Origin: Enterocloster clostridioformis
Lineage (GTDB): Bacteria > Bacillota > Clostridia > Lachnospirales > Lachnospiraceae
Direction: 5' to 3'
Assembly: GCF_020297485.1 (NCBI RefSeq)
Contig: NZ_JAIWZC010000001.1
Coordinates: forward strand, 1,426,001-1,490,000
DNA length: 64,000 nucleotides
Shown: piece after piece, positions 55,988 through 64,000 of the stretch
Numbering within the stretch: the stretch's first letter is position 1
How the letters are laid out: every line of letters begins with the position of its first letter
Position numbers and translations under genes: made by a program
Notes under the pieces: model-generated
What the model saw: the letters and a program-made list of their open reading frames with translations, nothing else
Databases searched by the model: none
What the model was told of the DNA's origin: nothing

Positions 55988-56437
55988 TCACCTCCTGACT
56001 GCTTCATTCTCTTTTTTCTTTTCATCTTCGCGTTTCCGCAGCTCCTCCAGCATCCGGTCCAATTCATAGTCCACATTCTTATCCTGCAGGATTTTCACAA
56101 GTAACCGATTTGCTATTTCCTGATTGATATTTGCCACCTCTAACTGTATGATATACTCTTTGATTCTCTCCTGCAGTTCGCTTCCGCCCCGGATGGCATA
56201 CTGCTCTATAATCCCAGCCTCCAGGTTCCCCTGGGATTTTTCCTTTTCCCTGACCGCAGCGATGTGAATGACCGCATCATGCACACAGTCTAAGTCCTGC
56301 TGATGGAACGCATAACTTAAAAGTATCCTTTTATCCTCCTGGGTAAATACAAAGTCCTGCTTTTCCATTAAATCTATCATTTGATAGCACTCGCGAACCA
56401 TTCTGATATTTAATGACACAACACCAGCCTCACGCAT
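55988..56437 (-). CDS. Hypothetical helical protein (149 aa)
   Basis: ATG 56437 follows GAAAGGAGGCATACAG; an earlier reading lacks a site. The protein is helical (QMIDLMEKQDFVFTQEDKRI; QLEVANINQEIANRLLVKIL) with a Glu/Lys-rich tail. It overlaps the preceding gene by 8 bp and is followed by PcfB after 5 bp, so it is in the relaxosome/coupling operon. Family not recognised. Confidence 0.65.
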   Translation of the reverse strand: MREAGVVSLNIRMVRECYQMIDLMEKQDFVFTQEDKRILLSYAFHQQDLDCVHDAVIHIAAVREKEKSQGNLEAGIIEQYAIRGGSELQERIKEYIIQLEVANINQEIANRLLVKILQDKNVDYELDRMLEELRKREDEKKKENEAVRR

Positions 56438-57401
56438 CTGTATGCCTCCTTTCCCGTACCAGCAGCATAATCTCACGCATTTTCCGCATTTTATCAGCAG
56501 TCAATTCCTTTTTGATAATCCGCTTTACTTCATCATCGGCCAGTCCTGAATCAAAGGCAGACCTGACTTCTTCAAGCTGTTCTGACGATAATCCTTCCGC
56601 AGCGATTTTATCCAATATATCCGATGTCTTCTGCGGGAACAGCTTCTCAAGAATAGTTTTTTTTGTCTGCGGCGGCTGCGGTCTCCAATAAGATGGAGGA
56701 ACGGTAGATGCAGTTACCTTCTCTGTCTTTCCCTCAACCACTTCGGCATTTGATCGTGTTCTTGCCGCTGTAAGTTCCTCCTCCAGCTTCTTTATCTGTG
56801 TTTCCCGCGCCGCAGCTTCTTCCTGCAGTTTTTTGATCAAACCGTCTTTATCTTTTAGGTTCTCATATAAGTCCTTAATCTCCTGGTTTTTCTCGTCCAG
56901 GACGTGTTCTTTCACCAGTGTTGAGAGCACCTCAAACTTCTCGTTATTCTCTTTAAACTGCTGCAGGGACGTCTCCATCATTTTTATCAGATTTTCTGTA
57001 TACTCCTTAAACGCCGCGCCTTCTGCTGAATCACCTGCATTTTTTTTGGCCTCAATCAATTGCGTTCTCATTTTTTTCATCCGGCTCGCCGGCAGATCCG
57101 GTGTCGCATAGGACATGATTTCTTCCTTCGTAAGCCCAGAGACGGAACCGGAAACAATTTCCGGTATCTGGTACTGGTCAAATGTGCCCTGACAGCACAA
57201 ATCAACCAGTTCCCCGTCTACATCTTCAAGCATTGCAAAAACGGTCTGACGCATCTGCTCCGCATTAAGCTTTGGGATTGCAACCCGCCGCACGTCTTTA
57301 ATGCCCAGCCCGTATTGGAAAGCCATCTGTATTACTTCAATCTGGTCCGCCCCCAGCTTTTTACGGCACTCTTCTAAATATTTCTGCTCTTCTATTGTCA
57401 T
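56430..57401 (-). CDS. Coiled-coil protein with repeated EQ-MR-type helical motifs (323 aa)
   Basis: ATG 57401 follows AGGAGGCAGAT. The N-terminus (LGADQIEVIQMAFQYGLGIK, then LNAEQMRQTVFAML), a middle copy (GLTKEEIMSYATPDLPASRM) and the C-terminus (LSSEQLEEVRSAFDSGLADD, then LTADKMRKMREIML) all follow the same plan. A Glu/Lys coiled coil lies between (about residues 150 to 245). The same motif ends VirD4 (TLEQLEEIRLGLVGGLSYQD). This suggests a dedicated interaction module linking VirD4 to this protein. Function otherwise unknown. Confidence 0.65.
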   Translation of the reverse strand: MTIEEQKYLEECRKKLGADQIEVIQMAFQYGLGIKDVRRVAIPKLNAEQMRQTVFAMLEDVDGELVDLCCQGTFDQYQIPEIVSGSVSGLTKEEIMSYATPDLPASRMKKMRTQLIEAKKNAGDSAEGAAFKEYTENLIKMMETSLQQFKENNEKFEVLSTLVKEHVLDEKNQEIKDLYENLKDKDGLIKKLQEEAAARETQIKKLEEELTAARTRSNAEVVEGKTEKVTASTVPPSYWRPQPPQTKKTILEKLFPQKTSDILDKIAAEGLSSEQLEEVRSAFDSGLADDEVKRIIKKELTADKMRKMREIMLLVRERRHTDA

Positions 57402-57457
57402 ATCTGCCTCCTGCAATAAAAAAAGACAAACCAATCGGCTGCCTCTCGATTCATTTC

Positions 57458-57865
57458 TTATCTTACTTTTGGGGAATTTGCTTTATTTTTCTGTTTTTCC
57501 GCCTTACCTTCCTGCTGAACCTGGGATACTGGTTCAAACTCGCTTTTTCCATGTTCCTCAAGCCATCCCATAATATCGTCAATCGGTGTTACAATAATTT
57601 TTTTCATGAAATCATTCGCAGCTATGGCCTGATATCCTGCACCCTGGTTCAAGATAATCATTTTTTCTGCATATTCCGAAATCTTACTATACTGGGTGTG
57701 GCTTTCCAGCAATTTGATTTTTTCCCGAAAAGACGCAATGAATAGCTCATATGGCATGGATAGGCATGTAATGCCTCGCTCCTCTGCAAATTTTAGTGCG
57801 TCTGTATAACTTTTTTGTTCTGATTCAGTCACTTTCCCATCATTGTCGAAAAACTGATACTTCAA
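57458..57865 (-). CDS. Hypothetical protein (135 aa, TTG start)
   Basis: TTG 57865 is preceded by AGGAGGAATAAT, whereas the ATA-type upstream codons encode that site. The protein has EQKSYTDALKFAEERGITCL and a C-terminal EEHGKSEFEPVSQVQQEGKA. The pattern of LPE20/DUF-type small ICE proteins is suggested but not assigned. It lies between the coiled-coil gene and 57895..58461. Confidence 0.6.
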   Translation of the reverse strand: MKYQFFDNDGKVTESEQKSYTDALKFAEERGITCLSMPYELFIASFREKIKLLESHTQYSKISEYAEKMIILNQGAGYQAIAANDFMKKIIVTPIDDIMGWLEEHGKSEFEPVSQVQQEGKAEKQKNKANSPKVR

Positions 57866-57894
57866 ATTATTCCTCCTATATATCAAGCAATCCC

Positions 57895-58461
57895 CTACCG
57901 TACCTTTCCTGATCGGGCCGGAACCTTATCCGTTATATTCTCTAAAGAAGAAATAAGAGCCATAATCTTTTCACTGTGACCTTTTTCCAAAACAGTCTCT
58001 AAATAGTCTATGATGTCCTGGCGCTTTTCCCGGTCTCCAATATCCCTGTAGAGGCGTCTTACCGGATCGGACTGGTTGTCCCCGGCTCTCATGTATCCCG
58101 CATCAAGATACTGGATAAAGTCTGTTTCCTTCATCACATCGTTCAGTTCCCATGCCACTTCCGCCATTTCTTCCTTCTTATCTGCTTTCCTGACAGCTCC
58201 GACCTCATCTAATTTATCTGCCAGGTTCACTCCCTGCTTCCTGTCCCGGTCAGGTAAGAGCGAAGAACGGTACATCAAAAAGCAGGTTAGATGGTCCCTC
58301 AATCTATGATTGTCTAAGACCGCTCTAATCCCAGGTATTTTTTCCCCTGCTGGTACTAAATCACGGAAACTCTCAATATATGCGTCTCCCAGCTTACATT
58401 CCAAAAGATATTTTTTTATTTCAGAAGCCAGTTTTTCCAGTTTATCCTGCTCATAGATCAC
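57895..58461 (-). CDS. Hypothetical protein (188 aa) next to the relaxase
   Basis: GTG 58461 follows GAGGAGAAAGTC and lies within the end of the relaxase gene (11-bp overlap). The protein is helical (ILLECKL-type N-terminus, LIYDR...; GDREKRQDIIDYLETVLEKG). No domain is recognised. Translational coupling to the relaxase suggests a role in DNA processing or transfer. Confidence 0.65.
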   Translation of the reverse strand: MIYEQDKLEKLASEIKKYLLECKLGDAYIESFRDLVPAGEKIPGIRAVLDNHRLRDHLTCFLMYRSSLLPDRDRKQGVNLADKLDEVGAVRKADKKEEMAEVAWELNDVMKETDFIQYLDAGYMRAGDNQSDPVRRLYRDIGDREKRQDIIDYLETVLEKGHSEKIMALISSLENITDKVPARSGKVR

Positions 58462-59905
58462 GACTTTCTCCTCCTCTTTCCCTGCTTTTCTGCTTGTCTC
58501 TGCTCTGCATTCTCTCCTTTTGCTCCTGCATAATTTTCTTCCCTATCCTCTGCTGTCGCCTTACCTCCGCAAGAACCTCATTGAGCCGGCGATTTTTCTC
58601 CTGGAAATTCAGGTACAACTGCTCTGCTGAATCAAATGTGTACCCCATATCCAACAACTGCGTTTTTAGCTGCTCTGCCTGCAGGTATTCTTCCTTAAAT
58701 TCCTCATATCCCTCCTCATATAAAGAAACCTCAACCTTCAGTTCCTGGAGTTTTTCCCAAAGTTCAAATATCTCTGTATTGGCTTCACGGTTCTCTTTTT
58801 GGTTCTTTTTCTCCTGCCTAAGCGATTTTGCCTGTTCAGCCAATGCTTTCCTGATATTTTCCAAGTCCTTGTCTGTATGTATCTGATAAGCCGAAATGAA
58901 ATTATATTTCTCCTGTATCTCATGAAGTTTCCGGATATCTTCTTTATATTTCCATGCATCGGAATAAGGCTGTTTTTTTAGGACGCCCAGCCGGTATAAC
59001 TTTGTAAAATACATCTTCTGGTATCCAGTCAATAGGGACTTTCTTCTGGGAATATAACCAGTCACTTTTTTGACTCTGGGCGGCAGTTCCAATACTGGCT
59101 CCGGCAGTTCCTTTTCCCTTGCAGATATGGGGATACTTAGCCGTTCCCGTATTTTTTCTTCTGTGTAATCGCCACCAAGGGTATCCAGCCTGCGCCCCTT
59201 ATCCATACCTGGCGGCTTTAACAGAATATGCGCTCCCTGTTTTATCTCATATCCCCGTTCTTCTACTCCAATAAGGAACTCATCCCAGTTTTCCGCCTCG
59301 GCCGCCACCTGGTCGATGTCACGGCGGATCATATCATTCCAACTAAATTTACCATCTTTACCCTGATCCCAGATGCGTTCCTTTTTTTTCTTTCTGTTCT
59401 GGCGTACTTTATCCATATCCAGTGTTGCCATATGGTACTCTTCACAGATTTTGTTGACAAGCGGCTGTATGATTTTGTCCCAATCACCATTTCGGTAATC
59501 ATATTTCTTCCCTTCTCCAATACAGCGGACACTATTAAATGCAATATGGCCGTGGATATGATCGGTATCATCATGAAGCGCATAGACTGCCTCAAACTCT
59601 TTTCCAAGGTACTCCTCTACAAATTTCCCTATAATCTTCATGGCAACATCTTTATCAACGGTATCTGCTGCCTCTTCAAATGAGATAATGATATGGTATC
59701 CCTGGCGTCCCCCCATCTTATCGTACCTTCGCTTAGTGTTCAGCATTTGTTTCAGTGCAGTCTCCGGCAGACAGTTATGGCCTGATACATACAGCCCATT
59801 TTCAGTTTTGCTGTCCTTCGTAATATAATTAATCGTATTTGCGAGATGCTTTGCCTGAAATCCCGATTTTGCACATCCCATATGCAATATTTTACTGATA
59901 GCCAT
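58451..59905 (-). CDS. MOB-P-type relaxase (VirD2-like mobilisation nuclease)
   Basis: A 484-aa protein begins MAISKILHMGCAKSGFQAKH, LANTINYITKD and has GGRQGYHIIISFEEAADTVD, then the metal-binding YALHDDTDHIHGHIAFNSV (His triad). These match PF03432-type relaxases. The catalytic Tyr is probably in NYITK. The enzyme nicks oriT and leads the strand through VirD4. The C-terminal half is a coiled coil. It overlaps the next gene and follows MobC by 2 bp. Confidence 0.92.
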   Translation of the reverse strand: MAISKILHMGCAKSGFQAKHLANTINYITKDSKTENGLYVSGHNCLPETALKQMLNTKRRYDKMGGRQGYHIIISFEEAADTVDKDVAMKIIGKFVEEYLGKEFEAVYALHDDTDHIHGHIAFNSVRCIGEGKKYDYRNGDWDKIIQPLVNKICEEYHMATLDMDKVRQNRKKKKERIWDQGKDGKFSWNDMIRRDIDQVAAEAENWDEFLIGVEERGYEIKQGAHILLKPPGMDKGRRLDTLGGDYTEEKIRERLSIPISAREKELPEPVLELPPRVKKVTGYIPRRKSLLTGYQKMYFTKLYRLGVLKKQPYSDAWKYKEDIRKLHEIQEKYNFISAYQIHTDKDLENIRKALAEQAKSLRQEKKNQKENREANTEIFELWEKLQELKVEVSLYEEGYEEFKEEYLQAEQLKTQLLDMGYTFDSAEQLYLNFQEKNRRLNEVLAEVRRQQRIGKKIMQEQKERMQSRDKQKSRERGGESRDL

Positions 59906-59907
59906 AC

Positions 59908-60231
59908 TTAATTACCCGCTATGTCCAAATGGCTGACTACCTGCATGACTGCCTCCTTGATCTGCTTCATATAAACATACAGACGTTTTTTATCGGATTC
60001 ATGGTATAAGCCGCTGTTGTTGTTTTTGACAATCTGGTTGATGTTTATCCCAATATGGTTTATCTCATTCGTGAGATTCTGCAATGCTTCAAGAAGTTCC
60101 GGATAATCTCTGGGGCGGTTGGTTATCAGCATCCTCAAATACTGCGAATCGGATAGCCCTCTCTCTTTTGCCTTTCTGTTCAGCTCCTCCAATTCTTCGC
60201 ATGACAGCCGAATTTCCTTCCGGCAGTTCAT
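59908..60231 (-). CDS. mobC: MobC-family relaxosome accessory protein
   Basis: A 107-aa protein with a ribbon-helix-helix-like N-terminus (KEIRLSCEELEELNRKAKER, then GLSDSQYLRML) and the MobC signature LTNEINHIGININQIVKNNN. It helps the relaxase bind and melt oriT. It precedes the relaxase directly; oriT is expected upstream, at about 60232 to 60343, although no nick site was recognised. Confidence 0.9.
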   Translation of the reverse strand: MNCRKEIRLSCEELEELNRKAKERGLSDSQYLRMLITNRPRDYPELLEALQNLTNEINHIGININQIVKNNNSGLYHESDKKRLYVYMKQIKEAVMQVVSHLDIAGN

Positions 60232-60291
60232 CTTTTTTACGCTTCTCAGTCTCTACTCACATCCTTTCATCGAATAAACAGCAAAAGAAAA

Positions 60292-60325
60292 GGAAGGAAC
60301 CACAGCAATCAGCTATATTCCTTCC
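60292..60325 (-). terminator. Terminator-like hairpin ahead of mobC
   Basis: GGAAGGAA and TTCCTTCC form an 8-bp stem with an 18-nt loop; on the minus strand it is followed by TTTTCTTTTG. It sits between the 60344 gene and mobC and may end the right-hand operon. The surrounding 112-bp gap is also the likely place for oriT, so the dyad might instead belong to it. Confidence 0.55.
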
Positions 60326-60343
60326 CTCTTGATACTTTACTTA

Positions 60344-60784
60344 TCATCTTACTAATCTCCGCCCAGCCGTGATATCCACGGGAGGCCGGATTTCCTGTAT
60401 CTTTCCACGCAGCTCCTTTTGATAATAGGTCCTCTGGAAAGCGGCATTTAGTATTTTCTCGTCCGCTTTCAATCCTTCCAGGGTTTTATGAAGAACTTGC
60501 CATTCAGAGTGTCTGCTTAACTTAAAATAGTCCCTGGTATCAGATATCATCTTGTAGTTCTGCTCACACGCAGCATCAATCACCTGGTCAATATCAGTCT
60601 CCAGAGAATCACCAGTTTCCATGTCCACCTTATACAATTGCCCGTGGCCGTCTGTTTCCAATGTATAGCCACTTTTAGTTGTATACCCCACTACCTGTTC
60701 AGCCTCCGCGCGGGTAAGAGGAAAAAGTATATCAAACTCATCAAGATATTCCATTAATTTTCCAGATGTTTCAATTCGTCCCAA
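60344..60784 (-). CDS. Hypothetical protein (146 aa, TTG start), paralog of 60816
   Basis: TTG 60784 is chosen because AAGGGG lies 6 nt before it and because the N-terminus then lines up with its neighbour (KLMEYLDEFDILFPLTRAEA versus ELLAYLDDFSIPFSLNEEHA). Both continue with a Gly-Tyr strand, then GQLYKVDMETG or GQLYWVDLEGD, so they are clear paralogs. No function is known. It may control the transfer genes or be cargo. Confidence 0.62.
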   Translation of the reverse strand: MGRIETSGKLMEYLDEFDILFPLTRAEAEQVVGYTTKSGYTLETDGHGQLYKVDMETGDSLETDIDQVIDAACEQNYKMISDTRDYFKLSRHSEWQVLHKTLEGLKADEKILNAAFQRTYYQKELRGKIQEIRPPVDITAGRRLVR

Positions 60785-60815
60785 AATCATCCCCTTCTTT
60801 CCATAATTCATACTA

Positions 60816-61232
60816 TCAACGGGAATTTTTCTTCGCCGGTGTCGCTTTTTGATTTACCTGTTTCCATAAGGAGGTCTGTTCAAATATCTCGTCTAACAGC
60901 CTCTCATCTTTTTTCAGCTGCTTTATCCTGTCTATGATTTCCCTCGCTTCACTGGTTCCAGCTTTCTCTTCCAGTCTCTGTCTGGAATCTAAGATGAATT
61001 CATTGTTCCATTCACAGGCAAGGAATGTAACCTCGTCCATGGTGATTTCTTCTATTTGATCTCCCTCTAAATCCACCCAATAGAGCTGCCCTTTTTCATC
61101 TGCATACAGCCCGTAGGCACTTCCTTCCATGTAACCCAACAGAACCTGGGCATGTTCCTCATTCAGTGAAAATGGTATAGAAAAGTCATCGAGATAGGCC
61201 AGCAGTTCCGTGGCCGTATTCAATTGTTTCAA
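60816..61232 (-). CDS. Hypothetical protein (138 aa, TTG start), paralog of 60344
   Basis: TTG 61232 follows AAGGAGGCATTAT. The protein shares with the next gene the pattern LLAYLDDFSIPFSL, GQLYWVDLEGDQIEEITMDE and a Glu/Lys-rich helical C-terminus (RIKQLKKDERLLDEIFEQTS). The two genes are 31 bp apart and likely arose by duplication. Function unknown. Confidence 0.62.
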   Translation of the reverse strand: MKQLNTATELLAYLDDFSIPFSLNEEHAQVLLGYMEGSAYGLYADEKGQLYWVDLEGDQIEEITMDEVTFLACEWNNEFILDSRQRLEEKAGTSEAREIIDRIKQLKKDERLLDEIFEQTSLWKQVNQKATPAKKNSR

Positions 61233-61255
61233 ATAATGCCTCCTTGCCCGGTATC

Positions 61256-62170
61256 CTACCGGCTATGTCCTGATGGCGGCTTCTTATCCTTGTTTTCATA
61301 CTTTTTTAATACCGCCAGAATCTCACTTATTTTTTTACGGGCCGTCTCCGGAAGTTCCCCCATCTCAGCATTTCGCAGAAACTGCGTTTCGGTCTTCCTT
61401 CCATATAATGTTGCCAGCCCGCCGTATGTCTCTTTTGCTAGGTCAGCTTCGGTATTTCCAGACTGCAGCTTTTCCGCCCAAACCTCTGGCATATAATCCC
61501 GGACTAAAATACAGATATCGCAGGCAGCCTGTTGTAGATCCGTGCGCTTTAAAATAGGTTCCTTTTGATCAATAGACCATATACTATTCAGCATGTCCTG
61601 CGCCAATCTCAAATCACGCTCATCTGTTCCATTTAGGATTGTATCTACAACCTTCTGTAGCTGCTGGTACTCCTCATCCATTCCCTGTAAAGGAATACTC
61701 TTATTTTTATCCAGTCTCTCCATAATGTCGCACACCTCCAAGCCAACAGCTTTTTGTATGGATTCCTTTGTAATGTTATTTTCCCTGCAATATTCCAGAT
61801 AGGTTTCCAGTCCCCCTAAATATGTAATTTCCTCCAATGGGGTGTCAGCCAGTTCCTCCCATGTTTCATAATGGCCTTCCATTGTCATGGCTGCTATCGT
61901 GCAATCATCAAATTCCAAGTCATAGAACAGGTCATCATCTGTACTGCACATTCCAATCCGGTAAATATCAGGCTGGTCTTCCTTAGCGTACACATTGAAA
62001 AATAACCTGGCTTCATCGGTGCTCGCAACTGCTGCATATTGATATGGGCTGCCCTTCACCCTGTCCTTGTTCAAGATATACAGCAGGGTGTATTCTCCAA
62101 AGTGGTTTCGTTTCAGATACTCCTTACTGTCATAGATCAATCTCTCAATTTCTGTCTGTTTTGCTTCCAT
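61256..62170 (-). CDS. Hypothetical protein (304 aa), paralog of 62194
   Basis: ATG 62170 follows GAGGTGGAAT. Middle part: CTIAAMTMEGHYETWEELAD, then LETYLEYCRENNITKESIQK and GLEVCDIMERLDK. These match the neighbour's IAAMTINGHLDAWEELSRWG and ADYLEYCKENNISAAAIKAA, GWEVLDLFK. The family is common in gut ICEs (DUF3849-like by memory, unverified). It follows the paralog by 23 bp. Function unknown. Confidence 0.62.
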   Translation of the reverse strand: MEAKQTEIERLIYDSKEYLKRNHFGEYTLLYILNKDRVKGSPYQYAAVASTDEARLFFNVYAKEDQPDIYRIGMCSTDDDLFYDLEFDDCTIAAMTMEGHYETWEELADTPLEEITYLGGLETYLEYCRENNITKESIQKAVGLEVCDIMERLDKNKSIPLQGMDEEYQQLQKVVDTILNGTDERDLRLAQDMLNSIWSIDQKEPILKRTDLQQAACDICILVRDYMPEVWAEKLQSGNTEADLAKETYGGLATLYGRKTETQFLRNAEMGELPETARKKISEILAVLKKYENKDKKPPSGHSR

Positions 62171-62193
62171 ATTCCACCTCACCTATTTCTTTA

Positions 62194-63018
62194 TCAACGG
62201 CTGTTGTGTCTGCTCTCCAGGTGCGGCTTATAGGCAGAATCCTGTTTTTCCAGTTCTGCCATCTTAAATAAATCTAATACCTCCCACCCAGTAGCAGCCT
62301 TAATAGCCGCTGCTGAAATGTTGTTCTCTTTACAGTATTCCAGGTAATCCGCTACCCCCTTCTTATGGGGAATTGCTCCAATGCCCCACCTGCTCAGTTC
62401 CTCCCAGGCGTCTAAATGTCCATTTATTGTCATTGCAGCAATTTCATACCCCTCCTCCAGCATCCCAAACAGATATTTATCTGTATATGCGTACCCAATA
62501 TTAAACTCAACAGTCTTATGCGCAGATGGAAAAAAACTAACTGCCCTGTCAGGTCCATATTCTGCCAATCCCTGATAAGTGTCCTTTCCGTGCGCCTCCA
62601 TTTTTAAAATATGATAGATAATGGCTCCCTGGTACTTTTGCGAATCCAAAAACTCTTTGTTTTCACAAAGCACTTTGAGTTCATCCATCTGGGGGTTTTG
62701 TATCTTTGGGGGCAGACTATTTAATTCCGTCAGGACTCTTGCAATCTGTATTTCCAGCCCATATTCTGGCTGCTTGCGTTTCAGATAGTCAAGCCAGAAC
62801 TGCATAAATTCCTGTTTCTTCTCTGGATTATTTATTTCCCTGCACATTCTTTCCACCGCATGTGCTTCTGATTCTCCTGGTAAGCGCGCTACATTCCATT
62901 CCCCACCCCCAACAGCGTTCAGCATATTACAGATATCCCTGGATAAATCCTTCTCCATTCCCAGTTCTCTCTCCACACGTTCCCCTGATGATTCAAACTT
63001 TTCCGGTTCATATTTCAA
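62194..63018 (-). CDS. Hypothetical protein (274 aa, TTG start), paralog of 61256
   Basis: TTG 63018 follows GAGGAGACAAGATA. The C-terminal half shares the motif IAAMT-x-x-GH-x-x-x-WEEL and YLEYC-x-ENNI with the next gene; the N-terminal half (FESSGERVERELGMEKDLSR) differs. It is the rightmost host gene before the second IS630 copy, whose insertion at 63115 lies about 100 bp upstream of the start and may cut it from its promoter. Confidence 0.62.
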   Translation of the reverse strand: MKYEPEKFESSGERVERELGMEKDLSRDICNMLNAVGGGEWNVARLPGESEAHAVERMCREINNPEKKQEFMQFWLDYLKRKQPEYGLEIQIARVLTELNSLPPKIQNPQMDELKVLCENKEFLDSQKYQGAIIYHILKMEAHGKDTYQGLAEYGPDRAVSFFPSAHKTVEFNIGYAYTDKYLFGMLEEGYEIAAMTINGHLDAWEELSRWGIGAIPHKKGVADYLEYCKENNISAAAIKAATGWEVLDLFKMAELEKQDSAYKPHLESRHNSR

Positions 63019-63116
63019 TATCTTGTCTCCTCTTTTCTAAAAACCGTTATGGTGAGTTTCCTTACCCTGCTCTTTAAATGGCGGTTTATCTGCCATTCCA
63101 GTTTTTTCACTATCTA

Positions 63117-64000
63117 GTACAGCATTGCCAAAATAATAATGAATAGACGTTGCTTTTTTATTGTAGTCGGTGCATAATAATTCTATCACTAAAGAATGGA
63201 TGTGTTATTATGCGAAGGAAAACAATTGATACTATCCCGGTTTTATCTGATGCCATGAAAAACATATTATCTGCTTTTTCAAAAAGCCGCTCCCTTCCGT
63301 CAGGACTGGTCAAAAGAGCCAGCATTGTCCTGCTTGCGTCACAGGGGGAACTCAACCAGAATATTGCACCACAGGTCGGGCTTCATTATAATAATGTTGC
63401 CACCTGGCGCAGTCGGTTCCTCGCGGCGCTCCCAGCCTTGCGGAGGATTGAAATGGACGACCCGAAAAAGCTTGAAGATGAGATACGGGCAGTCCTGTCC
63501 GATAAAAAACGCCCCGGTGCCCCGTCTGTTTTTACGCCGGACCAGATCATGCGGATCATCGACCTTGCCTGCAGCAACCCAAATGATTTTGGGTACGAAG
63601 TAAGCCAGTGGAGTCTCCCGCTGTTAGTGGCAGAAATTAAAAAGCAGGGGATCGCTGAACAGATTTCTGAGAAATCTGTCAGCCGTTTTTTAAAAATGAG
63701 GTAGATTTACATCCCCACAAAATCCGTTACTGGCTTCATTCTTCGGAAAAGACGGAAGCCCCGGAATCTTTTGCGCGGAAAGTAAACGAAATCTGCGGCC
63801 TGTACCAGAGTGCCCAGGAACAAAGCCGGGAAGGTGCACACATTGTTTCCACGGATGAAATGACCGGGGTACAAGCGCTGGAACATAAATATCCTGACAA
63901 GCTCCCATTACCCGGCCAGTGCGCCAAAATGGAGTTTGAGTATATCCGCCATGGCACGACCAGCCTCATCGGGTTCTTTGATGTTGCAACGGGCCGTATG
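63117..64000 (+). mobile_element. Second IS630-family copy, truncated by the window edge
   Basis: The left end GTACAGCATTGCCAAAATAA is identical to that of the 41314..42682 element and the insertion is again at CTAG (TA 63115..63116). About 880 bp are visible and differ from the first copy at roughly nine to ten bases. The right part lies outside the window. Confidence 0.9.
63210..64000 (+). CDS. IS630-family transposase, partial (window edge)
   Basis: The first frame runs from ATG 63210 to 63704, with the same slippery T TTA AAA at 63689..63695; the second frame continues at least to the window edge with IVSTDEMTGVQ. Differences from the first copy include Glu to Lys in DDPKKLEDE and Arg to Met in DQIMRII. 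The visible frame is intact, but the C-terminal Asp and Glu of the DDE triad lie outside the window. Confidence 0.85.

Noticed and set aside
60232..60343. oriT with a defined nick site
   Set aside because: Position before mobC is right, but no known nick motif could be recognised, so no oriT feature was made.

Overview
The window looks like Firmicutes DNA, most likely from a gut Lachnospiraceae (Blautia, Lachnoclostridium or Enterocloster type). The basis is moderate GC, AGGAGG-type ribosome sites, Maff2/PrgI/PcfB/DpnD-PcfM-type conjugation proteins, a TnpV-type ORF and recombinase families typical of that group. The species cannot be named from the sequence alone.

Region 1 (1 to about 8.2 kb) is carbohydrate metabolism on the minus strand. 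It holds the start of a sugar-ABC binding lipoprotein, a GH2 (LacZ-type) beta-galactosidase just upstream of it, and a separate GH42 beta-galactosidase with a clear promoter. An IS110-family element, an XRE regulator and a 55-codon ORF lie between the two enzymes.

Region 2 (about 8.6 to 15 kb) is a graveyard of mobile DNA. It has a truncated surface-protein signal peptide, five tiny tandem hairpins and an IS256-family element carrying two small extra genes. The IS256 transposase is split by a 3.5-kb recombinase-in-trio (RIT) element: three overlapping tyrosine recombinase genes, the middle one frameshifted, between perfect 88-bp inverted repeats. Removing the insert and one copy of a 6-bp repeat restores the transposase frame exactly.

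Region 3 (15.2 to about 63.1 kb) is most of an integrative conjugative element (ICE), nearly all on the minus strand. Its left part has three overlapping large serine recombinases, the middle one split by a 138-bp MITE. Next come several XRE regulators, two unknown genes, and accessory genes including a double SpoVG-domain protein. A 2421-aa ArdC/methyltransferase/helicase protein follows, with a TnpV-like gene in another frame of its linker, then the NlpC/P60 transfer hydrolase and an MntA/HepT-like toxin-antitoxin pair. The transfer core follows: VirB4, PrgI, a DNA methyltransferase, VirB6, Maff2 pilin-like protein, VirD4, PcfB, MobP relaxase and MobC. VirD4 is interrupted by a 799-nt group II intron with no ORF, placed so that splicing rebuilds the Walker B region (DEFANVALP). 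A RadC/JAMM gene is interrupted by an IS630-family element. A second copy of that IS begins at 63,117 and runs off the window, so the relaxase/T4SS block lies between two same-direction IS copies.

Four insertions (RIT in IS256, MITE in recombinase, IS630 in radC, intron in virD4) could be resolved to the base, because removing each gives an exact in-frame host gene. The most unusual items are the ORF-less intron in the coupling protein, the TnpV-like overprinted gene, three overlapping competing stems between prgI and virB4, a ~40-residue helical motif shared by VirD4 and a nearby coiled-coil protein, and the IS256 element with passenger genes.
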